Shown: in pieces, positions 36,334 through 45,197 of the stretch
How the letters are laid out: every line of letters begins with the position of its first letter
How positions within the stretch are numbered: position 1 is the first letter of the stretch
Source of the DNA: a bacterium
GTDB taxonomy: Bacteria; Patescibacteriota; Minisyncoccia; UBA6257; 2-01-FULL-56-20
Direction of reading: 5' to 3'
Length of the DNA: 45,334 bases
NCBI GenBank assembly: GCA_021827685.1
Contig: JAKAUM010000008.1
Span: forward strand, 1 to 45,334
Position numbers and translations under genes: made by a program
The notes under the pieces: generated by a model
What the model saw: the letters and a program-made list of their open reading frames with translations, nothing else
Database searches by the model: none
Told to the model about the DNA's origin: nothing

Positions 36334-37284
36334 ATGGCGAACAAAACGATCCTCATAACCGGCGTCGCCGGTTTTATCGGCAGTAACCTTGCCGACCGCC
36401 TCGTCCGCGACGGATACAAAGTAGTCGGCATCGATGATCTTTCCGCGGGCATTCTGGAGCAGGTGCCGAAGGAAGTCGAGTTCCATAAGTTGGATATCCG
36501 CTCCAAGGATATTTTCCCGGTCGTTAAGGAGGCGGATGTTGTTTTCCATCTCGCCGCGCTCAACTCCGTCGTCATGTGCCAGTCCGATCCCTACGGCACC
36601 GCGGACGTGAACGTTATGGGGACGCTGAATGTTTTCGAGGCGGCCCGCGCGGCGGGGATCAAGCGCGTGATTTACGCGGAATCGTCGGCGATCTATGAAG
36701 GCACGAAGACGCTGCCCACGCCGGAGACCGACTTCATGCCGCAAACCTTTTACGCAATCTCCAAGGCGACGGACCACCTGTTTGGCATGGCGTATGGAAG
36801 AGAATTCGGGATGGAGATGGTGGGCCTGCGCTATTTGAACGTCTACGGCCCGCGGCAGGACTATCGCCGCGCGATTCCGCCCGTAATGACGCGTTTCATC
36901 GTGAGGATTTTGCTCGGCGGGCGGCCGCCTGTTTTCGGCGACGGCAGTTTGCGCCGCGATTACATTCATGTGGACGACGTGAATGATTTCCACCTGCTTT
37001 GCATAGAGAGCGGCAAGGTGGCGAATCGCGTTTTCAATCTTGGGTGCGGCAAGAATTACTCCGTCCTCGAGGTCCTCGCTGAAATCCAAAAAATCCTCGG
37101 CACGAACGCGGAGCCGGAATTCGTACCGGAGCCCTCGGGCATCGCGGAGGCGAATTTAGCCGATATAACGGCCGCCAAGAGCGTCGGCTGGGAGCCGAAG
37201 ATAGGGCTCGGAGAAGGATTGAGAGGGCTCGTGGATTATGTAAAAGCCGAAATGGCGAAGGGCAACATCGCCCGAGCGCAATGA
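36334..37284 (+). CDS. NAD-dependent epimerase/dehydratase (GalE-like extended SDR)
   Basis: Nucleotide-sugar epimerase or dehydratase, 316 residues: ILITGVAGFIGSNLADRL (NAD-binding), VFHLAALNSV, AESSAIYEG, the catalytic FYAISKATDHLF (YxxxK), LRYLNVYGPRQDYR and FGDGSLRRDYIHVDDV. Closest in pattern to UDP-glucose 4-epimerase/UDP-glucuronate-type enzymes; the substrate cannot be read. First gene of an operon that contains the heptose genes; its TGA overlaps the kinase ATG (ATGA), implying coupling. Confidence 0.9.
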   Translation: MANKTILITGVAGFIGSNLADRLVRDGYKVVGIDDLSAGILEQVPKEVEFHKLDIRSKDIFPVVKEADVVFHLAALNSVVMCQSDPYGTADVNVMGTLNVFEAARAAGIKRVIYAESSAIYEGTKTLPTPETDFMPQTFYAISKATDHLFGMAYGREFGMEMVGLRYLNVYGPRQDYRRAIPPVMTRFIVRILLGGRPPVFGDGSLRRDYIHVDDVNDFHLLCIESGKVANRVFNLGCGKNYSVLEVLAEIQKILGTNAEPEFVPEPSGIAEANLADITAAKSVGWEPKIGLGEGLRGLVDYVKAEMAKGNIARAQ

Positions 37285-38267
37285 TCGTTACCCGGTCGCC
37301 CTTCCGCATCACGCTCGGCGGCGGCGGCACCGACCTCCCGTCGTATTATTCGAAATACGGAGGTTTTATTTTCGCCGCCGGGATTAACAAATATATGTAT
37401 GTTGACGCGAATCGTCCCGCGGCGGACGATCTTATCCGCATCAAGTACGCGAAGTCGGAGACCGTTGAAACCGTGGGCGAGATAGACCACGATATCGCGC
37501 GCGAATCGCTTCGGTTCGCCGGCATCGAAAAGAACATTGAGATAAGCTCCGTCGCGGATGTTCCCTTTGGCACCGGACTCGGCTCTTCGAGCTGTTACGC
37601 GGTGGGATTGCTTCATGCGATCCATGCGCTCAAGCGGGAGTATGTGCCCCTCGACCAGCTCGCCGAGGAGGATTTCAAGATCGAATCGGAAACGTTGAAG
37701 CGGCCGATCGGGAAGCAGGATCCGTATATGGCGGCGTTCGGCGGGCTCACTGTGCTTGATATTGCGGAGGATGGGCGCGTAAAGGTGCGGAAGGCGGAAG
37801 TTTCCTTGGAAGTTGCGGACGAGCTGAACCGTAACATGCTCGTTTTTTTCACTGGCAAGACGCGGAGCGCGGACGCGATCCTCGCGGAACAGTCGCAAGG
37901 CGCAAAGGAAGAGAAAAAAGAGGTCGTGGAGAGCATGCACTATATAAAAGAGCTCGGCCACGGGATTTTGGAGGCCGTGGAGGCCGGGAATCTCGACGAG
38001 GTGGGTCGGAAGTTCCACGCGCATTGGCAGTATAAAAAGAAGATTTCAAGCAAGATGACGAATCCGGAGCTTGATAAGATTTACGACGCCGCGCTCCGCC
38101 ATGGCGCGCTGGGCGGAAAGATTTCCGGCGCGGGCGGCGGCGGATTCTTCACGTTCTATATTCCCGGCGACCAGCGCGAGTTCCGTCAAGCCATGAAGGA
38201 ATTGGGTCTCCGCGAGCTCCGCTATCGGTTCGATTTCGAAGGATCGAAGGTGTTGGTGGATTTCTGA
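37281..38267 (+). CDS. hddA: GHMP kinase, D-glycero-D-manno-heptose 7-phosphate kinase
   Basis: GHMP-family kinase, 328 residues: TRSPFRITLGGGGTDLPSYY at the start (typical of HddA and related sugar kinases), PFGTGLGSSSCYAVGLLHA (the Pro-Gly-Ser-Ser ATP loop), GKQDPYMAAFGG (catalytic Asp region) and GKISGAGGGGFFTFY near the end. HddA phosphorylates the 1-position of D-glycero-alpha-D-manno-heptose 7-phosphate; the same operon has the isomerase, phosphatase and nucleotidyltransferase that complete the route. ATG overlaps the previous stop (ATGA). Confidence 0.88.
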   Translation: MIVTRSPFRITLGGGGTDLPSYYSKYGGFIFAAGINKYMYVDANRPAADDLIRIKYAKSETVETVGEIDHDIARESLRFAGIEKNIEISSVADVPFGTGLGSSSCYAVGLLHAIHALKREYVPLDQLAEEDFKIESETLKRPIGKQDPYMAAFGGLTVLDIAEDGRVKVRKAEVSLEVADELNRNMLVFFTGKTRSADAILAEQSQGAKEEKKEVVESMHYIKELGHGILEAVEAGNLDEVGRKFHAHWQYKKKISSKMTNPELDKIYDAALRHGALGGKISGAGGGGFFTFYIPGDQREFRQAMKELGLRELRYRFDFEGSKVLVDF

Positions 38268-38276
38268 TATCCGCCC

Positions 38277-39110
38277 ATGAGACTCCGCGGCAAAGTTGCG
38301 ATCGTAACCGGCGGGTCGCGCGGCATCGGCAGGGCCGTCGCCGAGGCGTTCTGCCGCGAGGGCGCGCAGGTCGCCGTTTTCGCCCGAAACCCCCGCGAAA
38401 TCGCCGCCGCAGTGCGGGAGATGAAGATAATTTCCCGCAAGATGCCGCTCGGCGTCGTCTGCGACGTTTCCGATCATGCGTCCGTACGGCGCGCGGTCCG
38501 GCGCGTAGCGGTAAAGTTCCGGCGCTTGGATATCCTCGTGAATGCCGCCGGGGTTCAGGCGCCGATAGGCCCTTTCGCCGGCAACCGGATGGACGAGTGG
38601 GAAAAGAACATCGCGGTGAATTTATTCGGGACTGCGCATGCGTGCCGCGCCGCAATACCCTTTATGGCGAAGCGGTGGAGGGGATCCATCATCAACTTTT
38701 CCGGCGGCGGCGCTACTTCCGCGCGCCCGAACTTTTCCGCGTACGCCGTCGCGAAGACCGGCGTCGTTAAATTCACCGAGGTTCTCGCCGACGAGTTGAT
38801 GCCGTATCATATTAGGGTGAATGCAATCGCTCCCGGCGCGGTCAATACCGCAATGCTTGAAGAGGTTTTGCGTGCCGGGCGGCGCGCGGGGGAGAATGAA
38901 CTCAGCGACGCGAAGGTGCGGGCGAAGCGGGGAGGCGTTCCGCGGGAACTTGCGGCCGAGCTCGCTGTTTTCCTTGCTTCGGGCGCTTCGGGCGGGCTTT
39001 CCGGACGCTTGATAAGCGCACCATGGGACGGATGGAATAAGTGGGATAGAAGAGACATTAAAAAGATAATGTCCGGAGATGCGCTCAAGCTGCGTCGTAT
39101 AAAAGCATGA
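38277..39110 (+). CDS. Short-chain dehydrogenase/reductase (SDR)
   Basis: Classical SDR, 277 residues: VAIVTGGSRGIGRAVAEAF (TGxxxGIG), ILVNAAGVQAPIG (NAG), and the catalytic Ser...Tyr...Lys in FSGGGATSARPNFSAYAVAKTG. Residues after 190 and the C-terminus are longer and more basic than usual. It probably reduces or oxidises a sugar in this pathway; substrate unknown. Its TGA overlaps the ATG of the next gene. Confidence 0.88.
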   Translation: MRLRGKVAIVTGGSRGIGRAVAEAFCREGAQVAVFARNPREIAAAVREMKIISRKMPLGVVCDVSDHASVRRAVRRVAVKFRRLDILVNAAGVQAPIGPFAGNRMDEWEKNIAVNLFGTAHACRAAIPFMAKRWRGSIINFSGGGATSARPNFSAYAVAKTGVVKFTEVLADELMPYHIRVNAIAPGAVNTAMLEEVLRAGRRAGENELSDAKVRAKRGGVPRELAAELAVFLASGASGGLSGRLISAPWDGWNKWDRRDIKKIMSGDALKLRRIKA

Positions 39111-40132
39111 AAGCCAAAAAGAAAATTTTGCGCGTGGGGATCGTGGGCGCCGGGCTTATCGGCGGAAAGCGCGCGCATGCGATTAAAACTACGGGAAAGG
39201 GCGTCCTGGCCGCGGTGGCCGACGCGCGCACCGAAGCCGCCGGGCGGCTGGCGAGGGCGTACGGGGCTTCGGCGCTCCACGACTGGCGCAAGCTCGTCGC
39301 GCGCGGGGACATTGATGCCGTGATCGTCGCGGTGCCGAACGCGCTCGCGAAGCGGATCGTCGTTTCCGCGCTCCGCCACGGCAAGCACGTGCTCGTGGAA
39401 AAGCCGCTGGGGGTGAATGCGAAGGAAGCTCAGGTGATCGTGGCCGAGGCGCGGAAGGCGCGGCGGATCGTACAGGTCGGGTTCAATCACCGTTTTCACA
39501 GCGCCATGCTGAAGGCGCGCGAGATCCTCCAAAAAGGAGGCATCGGCAAACTCTTCCTTATCCGCGCGCGGTACGGGCACGGCGGCCGGCCGGGCATGGA
39601 GAAGGAGTGGCGCTTCGACAAAAAGCTTTCGGGAGGAGGGGAGCTCTTGGATCAAGGCGTGCACCTTATAGACCTCGCGCGCTGGTTCGGCGGCGAGCCG
39701 GCGTCCGTCTACGGCCTCGTGCAGACGAAATTCTGGCCGACCGAGCTGGAAGACAACGCGTTCGCGCTCATGAGGAACGATCGGGTGACCACGTGGTTCC
39801 ATGTGAGCACCACGAACTGGAAAAATATTTTTTCGCTGGAGCTTTTCGGCGACAAGGGATATCTCCAGATAGAAGGGAAGGGCGGGAGCTACGGCGAGGA
39901 AACCCTTACGCACGGCTTAAGGAAGCCGGGCGGCGTTCCCCGCACCCGCGTTTTCAAGTTCCCCGGCGCCGACCGGAGCTGGGAGCGCGAATGGGAGAAT
40001 TTTGCCGGCGCGGTTGACGGGAAAAATAAGATTGCCGGGGATGCGATTGACGGCCTCCGGACGAACCGCGTGGTGGACGCGCTTTACCGATCTTCGCGCG
40101 AACGCAGGGAAATCAGGGTCAAATTGACCTAG
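39107..40132 (+). CDS. Gfo/Idh/MocA family oxidoreductase
   Basis: NAD(P)-dependent sugar oxidoreductase, 341 residues: LRVGIVGAGLIGGKRAHAI, VIVAVPNALAKRIV, the catalytic EKPLGVNA (EKP motif) and GELLDQGVHLIDLARW, typical of this family. Together with the SDR before it, it may make a modified hexose such as an oxo- or deoxy-sugar. ATGA overlap with the SDR. The stop at 40132 overlaps the following promoter. Confidence 0.88.
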   Translation: MKAKKKILRVGIVGAGLIGGKRAHAIKTTGKGVLAAVADARTEAAGRLARAYGASALHDWRKLVARGDIDAVIVAVPNALAKRIVVSALRHGKHVLVEKPLGVNAKEAQVIVAEARKARRIVQVGFNHRFHSAMLKAREILQKGGIGKLFLIRARYGHGGRPGMEKEWRFDKKLSGGGELLDQGVHLIDLARWFGGEPASVYGLVQTKFWPTELEDNAFALMRNDRVTTWFHVSTTNWKNIFSLELFGDKGYLQIEGKGGSYGEETLTHGLRKPGGVPRTRVFKFPGADRSWEREWENFAGAVDGKNKIAGDAIDGLRTNRVVDALYRSSRERREIRVKLT

Positions 40133-40152
40133 ATCGAGATCGGCCATATAGT
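40124..40152 (+). promoter_or_regulatory. Internal promoter of the transaldolase-heptose genes
   Basis: TTGACC (40124-40129), 17-bp spacer, TATAGT (40147-40152). The ATG at 40162 is 9 nt downstream, so the leader would be only about 2-3 nt. Confidence 0.65.
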
Positions 40153-40161
40153 ATTCGGACG

Positions 40162-40893
40162 ATGCCAATTCCGCTCGACCAGCTGAAAATCAAGATCTTC
40201 GCCGATGGCGCGGACAAGGCGAGCATGGCGGAGCTCGCGAAAGATCCGCTCATTAAAGGATTCACCACGAACCCCACTTTGATGCGCAAGGCGGGCGTTA
40301 CGGACTATGCGGGCTTCGCGAAGGAGGTGCTCGCGGAAATCGCGGAGAAGCCGGTTTCATTCGAAGTGTTTTCGGATGATTTCGACGAGATGGAGCGCCA
40401 GGCTCGCGTCATCGCTTCGTGGGCCGGCAACGTATACGTAAAAATTCCGGTGATGAACACGAAGAAGCAGTCGTCCGCCGCGCTTGTGAAAAAACTTGCG
40501 GACAACGGCGTGAAGCTCAACGTAACCGCGATACTCACGCTGGATCAGGTGAAAGAGGTGGCGGCCGCGCTTTCGCCGGACGTGCCGGCGATTATTTCCG
40601 TTTTTGCGGGACGGATCGCCGATACCGGCGTTGATCCGGTTCCCGTCATGAGGGAATGCAAGGCGGCGCTTGCCGGAACGCCGAATTTCGAGCTTCTTTG
40701 GGCGAGTCCGCGCGAGCTCCTGAATATTTACCAGGCGGAGGAGATCGGCGCGGATATCATTACGGTAACGCCGGAAGTCCTGAAAAAGGGCGCCATGGTC
40801 GGGCTCGATCTCGGCGAGCTGTCCTATCAGACCGTAAAGATGTTTTACGACGACGGGCAGAAGGCCGGCTACGTCTTGCACGACGGACAATAG
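40162..40893 (+). CDS. Transaldolase-family enzyme
   Basis: Class I aldolase, transaldolase/fructose-6-phosphate aldolase family, 243 residues. FADGADKASMAELAKDPLIKGFTTNPTLMRKAG is the family N-terminus; the Schiff-base Lys is in NVYVKIPVMNTK; the end YQTVKMFYDDGQKAG is also typical. A transaldolase can produce sedoheptulose 7-phosphate, the substrate of GmhA, which lies directly downstream. The placement suggests it feeds heptose synthesis. Short spacing (4 nt) to gmhA. Confidence 0.88.
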   Translation: MPIPLDQLKIKIFADGADKASMAELAKDPLIKGFTTNPTLMRKAGVTDYAGFAKEVLAEIAEKPVSFEVFSDDFDEMERQARVIASWAGNVYVKIPVMNTKKQSSAALVKKLADNGVKLNVTAILTLDQVKEVAAALSPDVPAIISVFAGRIADTGVDPVPVMRECKAALAGTPNFELLWASPRELLNIYQAEEIGADIITVTPEVLKKGAMVGLDLGELSYQTVKMFYDDGQKAGYVLHDGQ

Positions 40894-40897
40894 GGAA

Positions 40898-41530
40898 ATG
40901 TACCGCGATTATATCAATTCTTATCTGGGCGAAGTCGGGGAAATCGCCGGAAAGCTGGACCGCGAGGAAATCAACCGGATGATCGCCGTCCTTAAGGACG
41001 TCCGCGAGCGGAAGGGGCGGCTGTTCATCATCGGCATAGGGGGCGGCGCGGGCCACGCGAGCCACGCGGTGAACGATTTTAGGAAGCTTGCCGGCATCGA
41101 GGCCTACTCGCCCGTGGACAACGTTTCGGAACTCACCGCGCGCGCGAACGACGACGGCTTCAATACCATTTTTTCGAATTGGCTTTCGGGAAGCCGCATC
41201 GACGGGGATGACGCGGTCATGGTTTTTTCGGTCGGCGGAGGAAACGCCGAGAAGAACGTGAGCGCGAATATCGTCGCGGCGCTCGATACGGCGAAGAAAG
41301 CGGGCGCGAAAGTCGTGGGCGTGGTGGGCCGCGACGGCGGCTATACCAAGAAAGTGGCCGACGCCTGCCTTGTCGTACCCGTCGCGAATCCGGAGAACGT
41401 AACGCCCCATACGGAAGCATTCCAGGCCGTCGTGTGGCATCTTATCGTTTCGCATCCGAAATTCCGGATGCAGGAAGGAAAATGGGAATCAGTCCAGGCG
41501 CACGCTCAAAAAGCCGGGCAAAAAAAGTAG
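40898..41530 (+). CDS. gmhA: Phosphoheptose isomerase (GmhA-like SIS-domain protein)
   Basis: SIS-domain sugar-phosphate isomerase, 210 residues, converting sedoheptulose 7-phosphate to D-glycero-D-manno-heptose 7-phosphate. Motifs: RLFIIGIGGGAGHASHAVNDFRKLAGIEAY (phosphosugar loop; GmhA usually has GNGGSAADAQH) and VMVFSVGGGNAEKNVSANIVAALDTAKKAG. The divergent first loop means another SIS sugar isomerase is possible, but the neighbours hddA, gmhB and hddC favour GmhA. gmhB starts before its end. Confidence 0.84.
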   Translation: MYRDYINSYLGEVGEIAGKLDREEINRMIAVLKDVRERKGRLFIIGIGGGAGHASHAVNDFRKLAGIEAYSPVDNVSELTARANDDGFNTIFSNWLSGSRIDGDDAVMVFSVGGGNAEKNVSANIVAALDTAKKAGAKVVGVVGRDGGYTKKVADACLVVPVANPENVTPHTEAFQAVVWHLIVSHPKFRMQEGKWESVQAHAQKAGQKK

Positions 41531-42129
41531 CGGCGCATCGGCGCCGCGCCGTTTTTTTGGACCGCGACGGAACGATCATCCGGCAGGTGGAATTGCCGCG
41601 CAAGCCGTCCCAGCTCAGATTGCTCGCAGGCGCGGCCGGCGCGATCAAGCGGCTGAAGAAGGAGGGGTATTTTACGGCGATCATTTCCAATCAGCCGGTC
41701 GTTGCGCGCGGCATCCTCACGCCCGCCGGCGTCGTGGAGCTCAATGAAGTTCTGTTGAAGCGCCTGGCCGCGCGGGGCGCGGGAATCGACGCTTTTTATT
41801 TCTGCCCCCACCACCCGAACGCGGACGTGAGAAAATACCGCAAAACGTGCGCATGCCGGAAACCGAACCCCGGGATGATCCTTGAAGCCGCAAGGCGCCA
41901 CCGCATAGACCTCCGTAAAAGTTTTTTCATCGGGGATACGACGCAGGACGTCTTAGCCGGCCGCAACGCAGGAGTGAAGACGATACTCGTGCGGACCGGC
42001 CATGGCGGGAGGGATCCGTGGCAGTATAAGGCCAAGCCCGATTTCATCGCGAAGGACCTTCCCGCCGCCGCCCGGCTCATCGGGCGGCTTTCCAAAGGGC
42101 GCTCATCGGTGATATCGTGGGAGCGATGA
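41482..42129 (+). CDS. gmhB: D-glycero-D-manno-heptose 1,7-bisphosphate phosphatase
   Basis: HAD-superfamily phosphatase of 215 residues, removes the 7-phosphate of heptose bisphosphate. HAD motif I AVFLDRDGTIIRQVELPRKPSQL (DxDGT), and the GmhB-specific zinc loop FYFCPHHPNADVRKYRKTCACRKPNPGM (C-x-H...C-x-C), then FIGDTTQDVLAGRNAGVKTILV (motif IV). AGGAAGGAAA precedes the ATG at 41482. It overlaps gmhA by 49 nt and its TGA overlaps the next ATG. Confidence 0.9.
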   Translation: MGISPGARSKSRAKKVAAHRRRAVFLDRDGTIIRQVELPRKPSQLRLLAGAAGAIKRLKKEGYFTAIISNQPVVARGILTPAGVVELNEVLLKRLAARGAGIDAFYFCPHHPNADVRKYRKTCACRKPNPGMILEAARRHRIDLRKSFFIGDTTQDVLAGRNAGVKTILVRTGHGGRDPWQYKAKPDFIAKDLPAAARLIGRLSKGRSSVISWER

Positions 42130-42875
42130 AGATAAGGCAGGCGGTGCTTCTTTGCGGAGGCGAGGGGACGCGCCTGCGCCCCTATACCTATACGATGTCC
42201 AAGCAGATGATTCCCATCCTGGGGCATCCGCTCACGGAATGGAATATCGTGCAGTTCAAAAAGCACGGCATCACGGATTTTCTCATCAATCTTTATACCA
42301 AGCCGGAGGTGATGCGCGATTACCTGGGCGACGGTTCCAAGTGGGGCGTGAGGATTACTTATAATCTTGAATCCGCGCCGCCGGGCGTCGCGGGGAGCGT
42401 GAAACTGTTCGAAAAATACGCCGACGACGAGTTTTTCGTGATCTACGGCGACACGCTGAGCTTGGCGGATTATTCGAAAATGGAACAGGCGTGGCGGTCG
42501 AAGCCGGCCGCCGCGATCGGCATGCAGCGCACGCAGAAAACGGATGATTATCAGGATGCCGACGTGGCGGAGCTCGATGCGGACGGGAAATTCATCGCAA
42601 TCCATCCGAAGCCGCACGACCGCGCCTATCCGAACGCGCACCGCATGCGCGGGATATTCATCCTGAAGAAAAAGATACTGTCGTATATTCCCGCGGGGCG
42701 CTACTACGAAATCGGGCGCGATCTCCTGCCGGACGTGATCGGCCGGGGCGAGCCGTTCTATTCGTACGAATGCGGGGACTATTCGAAGGGAATCGATACG
42801 GTGGAGAAATGGCGCGAGGCGGAGAAATATCTCGTGGATCGCGGAATTTCGTACGAAAATTTTGCGAAGGCATAA
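42126..42875 (+). CDS. hddC: Heptose-1-phosphate nucleotidyltransferase (HddC-like)
   Basis: Sugar nucleotidyltransferase of 249 residues: QAVLLCGGEGTRLRPYTYTMSKQMIPILGHPLTEW (G-G-x-G-T-R-L-R-P) and EFFVIYGDTLSLADYS (metal-binding Asp). In the locus it would activate heptose-1-phosphate, probably to GDP-heptose (HddC type). The class also includes glucose-1-phosphate enzymes, but the neighbours decide. ATG at 42126 overlaps the gmhB stop (ATGA). The next gene starts 4 nt after its stop. Confidence 0.86.
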   Translation: MKIRQAVLLCGGEGTRLRPYTYTMSKQMIPILGHPLTEWNIVQFKKHGITDFLINLYTKPEVMRDYLGDGSKWGVRITYNLESAPPGVAGSVKLFEKYADDEFFVIYGDTLSLADYSKMEQAWRSKPAAAIGMQRTQKTDDYQDADVAELDADGKFIAIHPKPHDRAYPNAHRMRGIFILKKKILSYIPAGRYYEIGRDLLPDVIGRGEPFYSYECGDYSKGIDTVEKWREAEKYLVDRGISYENFAKA

Positions 42876-42879
42876 CTCA

Positions 42880-43701
42880 ATGGCAAACCCGCGCGTGAGC
42901 GTTATTATGGCGACCTGGAACCGCGGCCACCTTATCGGCCGCGGGGTTCAGAGCGTGCTTGACCAGACATTCGCCGATTGGGAGCTTATTATCGCGGGCG
43001 ACGGCCCGCCGCCGGAAACGGAATCGGCGATACGGGCATGGATCGAGAAGGACGGGCGCATCCGCTACGTGCGCTGTCCGCACTCCGGTCGGATTGCGGC
43101 CGTCTCGAACGCCGGCCTCAAGGCCGCCCGGGGAGAATACGCGGCGATTTTGGACGACGACGACTGGTGGCTCGATCCCGAAAAACTCGCGAAGCAAGCC
43201 GCCTTTTTGGACGCCCGCCCCGAGTATATTGCCTGCGGCGGGGGTTTCGTTTTCATTGACGGCGGCGGGCGCGAAATCGGGAGAGAGCTGAAGCCGGAAA
43301 CGGACGGTAAAATCCGCCGCGTCGCGCTTTTCGCCAATCCGATCGTGAATTCCGCCGGCATGTTCCGCCGCGCGGCGGCCGGCTTTTACGACGAGACGAT
43401 GCCCCAGTTCGCCGATTGGGACTTCTGGCTGAATTTGGGCAGGAAAGGCAAACTCTACAACTTCCCGGAATATTTTCTCGCCTATCGGATGTGGGAAGGC
43501 GGGAGCTCGTTCACGCACCAGAAAGAAAATGCATCCGCGGCATTTTCGATCATCCGGCGGCACCGGAATGATTATCCCGGATTTTCTCTGGCGTTCCTCT
43601 CTGCGACGGCATACTGGCTTTATGCGCGCCTGCCGCTCTTTATCCGAAGGGGCGCGAATTCTTTCCTCTCGCGCCTCAAGAAGCGGCTGTTTTCGCGGTA
43701 G
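42880..43701 (+). CDS. GT2 family glycosyltransferase
   Basis: Family 2 glycosyltransferase of 273 residues: VSVIMATWNRGHLIGRGVQSVLDQTFADWELIIAGDG, DxD motif AAILDDDDWWLDP, and MPQFADWDFWLNLGRKGKLYNFPEYFLAYRMWEGGSSFTHQ (the family's C-terminal acceptor region). The basic C-terminus RRGANSFLSRLKKRLFSR may bind the membrane. It likely transfers heptose or another sugar to the repeat unit. ATG 4 nt after hddC. Convergent with the flippase, overlapping by 26 nt. Confidence 0.9.
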   Translation: MANPRVSVIMATWNRGHLIGRGVQSVLDQTFADWELIIAGDGPPPETESAIRAWIEKDGRIRYVRCPHSGRIAAVSNAGLKAARGEYAAILDDDDWWLDPEKLAKQAAFLDARPEYIACGGGFVFIDGGGREIGRELKPETDGKIRRVALFANPIVNSAGMFRRAAAGFYDETMPQFADWDFWLNLGRKGKLYNFPEYFLAYRMWEGGSSFTHQKENASAAFSIIRRHRNDYPGFSLAFLSATAYWLYARLPLFIRRGANSFLSRLKKRLFSR

Positions 43702-45172
43702 GGGTCGGCGGGAATATCAACCGCTTTATCTCGATAAGCAGGGGTTCGCGGAGTATGCGCAGGACGAGGAAATAGAGGATGCCGCTCAGCGCGATATTGA
43801 CGATTATTTCCATATGGAATGCGGCGAAAAACACCGTGGCGGCCGCCATCACGGCCGCCGCCGTGATGATTTTCCGGAGATGGGGCAGTACGGAGAATGG
43901 ATTTATTTTCTTCATCGAGTGCCAGAGATACCAGTTGTTCGCCGCCTGCGCGATAAGGGTAGCGACGGCGGAACCGGCGATGCCGAACGGCGGTATGAGA
44001 ATCAAGTCGAGGGCGACATTCAGGGCGCCGGCGAAAGCCGAGGAGACCACCAGGCTCCGCTGGTGGTCGAAGGCGAAAAGGGCGTTGATAATGATGCTCG
44101 CGGCGAAATCGAAGAGGAGCGTCGCCATAAGGATTTCGATCGCGGGTCCGCCGGGCGCATAAGCGGCGCCGAAGAGGAGCGACATGATCGGCGCTCCAAG
44201 GATGATCCCCCCCAAGGAAAGAGGAATGGAAGCGAAAAAGACCATGGCGAGCGTTTGTTCGAGCGCGGTGCGGAATTTTGGATTGTCCTTCTTCGCGAGG
44301 CGCGAAAAGAGCGGCAGGGTACTGCCCTGGATGATGCCGGGAATAAGATAGAGCGTCTGGACGACGCGGATCGCGGCGGAGTAGATGCCTACGTCGGAGG
44401 CGGAGCGCAGCCAGCTGATAATGAGGATGTCGCTGTTCGTAAAAAGGAGGCCGAAGGCGCCCGACAGCGCGAACGGCCAGGCGGCGCGCAGGATGGGGAT
44501 GACGCGTTCCCGGGAAAAGAAGGAAAACATTTTGACGAAGTAGCGGCGGAGGATGATTGCGAGCGCGGCGAGGCCGATGAAGTCGCCCGCCACGTAGCCC
44601 CAGCCGAAGGAAAGCGCGGTCGGCGCGCGCAGGAGGAAGATGAAGCCGAAGACCGCGATGCCGAGGTTCATGAGGAGGAAGGTCGCGGCGTACCACTCCA
44701 TCCGTTCCATCGCCATAAGGAGCGAAGAGAAGAAGCTTTGGAGCGTATCCATGCCCATGATGACGGCGACGATGACGAGAAGCGCTTTCGCGCCGGGGAG
44801 CGTCGTGAAGAGCGGCGCGACGAACGCGATGATGAGCACGCCGATTGCGACGAGCACGAGCTTCATCCCGAGCATGGTGTCGAAGATGACGCGCCGCTCG
44901 TCCCCGGCCGCCTTTGCCGAGTCGCGCGTGAGAATGCCGTTGATGCCCGGATCCATGAAGAGCGTGAGGAATCCGGCAAGCGTGATTGCATAGGAGAACA
45001 CGCCGTAGCCCGCGGTGCCGAGGACGCGGGCGGCGTAGATGATGATGGCGGCCTTGAGCAGCTTGCCGCCGAAATTCGCGACCGTGAGCCAGAACGTGTT
45101 TTTCGCCACGGTCTGCTTCGTGGTCTTGTTTTCAAAGAGGAAAGCTTTCAGTTTTTTGAGCATTTCGTGCAT
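43676..45172 (-). CDS. Oligosaccharide flippase (Wzx/MATE-like)
   Basis: Integral membrane protein of 498 residues with about 12-14 spans, MOP superfamily. N-terminus TVAKNTFWLTVANFGGKLLKAAIIIYAARVLGTAGYGVFSYAITLAGFLTLFMDPGINGILTRDSAK is the classic Wzx/RfbX pattern (polysaccharide biosynthesis protein), and RSASDVGIYSAAIRVVQTLYLIPGI and RSLVVSSAFAGALNVALDLILIPPFGIAGSAVATLI follow. It flips undecaprenyl-linked repeat units for the Wzy-like polymerase. It starts 25 nt after the end of the sugar-transferase gene that precedes it on the same strand. Confidence 0.91.
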   Translation of the reverse strand: MHEMLKKLKAFLFENKTTKQTVAKNTFWLTVANFGGKLLKAAIIIYAARVLGTAGYGVFSYAITLAGFLTLFMDPGINGILTRDSAKAAGDERRVIFDTMLGMKLVLVAIGVLIIAFVAPLFTTLPGAKALLVIVAVIMGMDTLQSFFSSLLMAMERMEWYAATFLLMNLGIAVFGFIFLLRAPTALSFGWGYVAGDFIGLAALAIILRRYFVKMFSFFSRERVIPILRAAWPFALSGAFGLLFTNSDILIISWLRSASDVGIYSAAIRVVQTLYLIPGIIQGSTLPLFSRLAKKDNPKFRTALEQTLAMVFFASIPLSLGGIILGAPIMSLLFGAAYAPGGPAIEILMATLLFDFAASIIINALFAFDHQRSLVVSSAFAGALNVALDLILIPPFGIAGSAVATLIAQAANNWYLWHSMKKINPFSVLPHLRKIITAAAVMAAATVFFAAFHMEIIVNIALSGILYFLVLRILREPLLIEIKRLIFPPTPTAKTAAS

Positions 45173-45197
45173 GCGCGCCGGTTCGCGGCGCCGCTTT

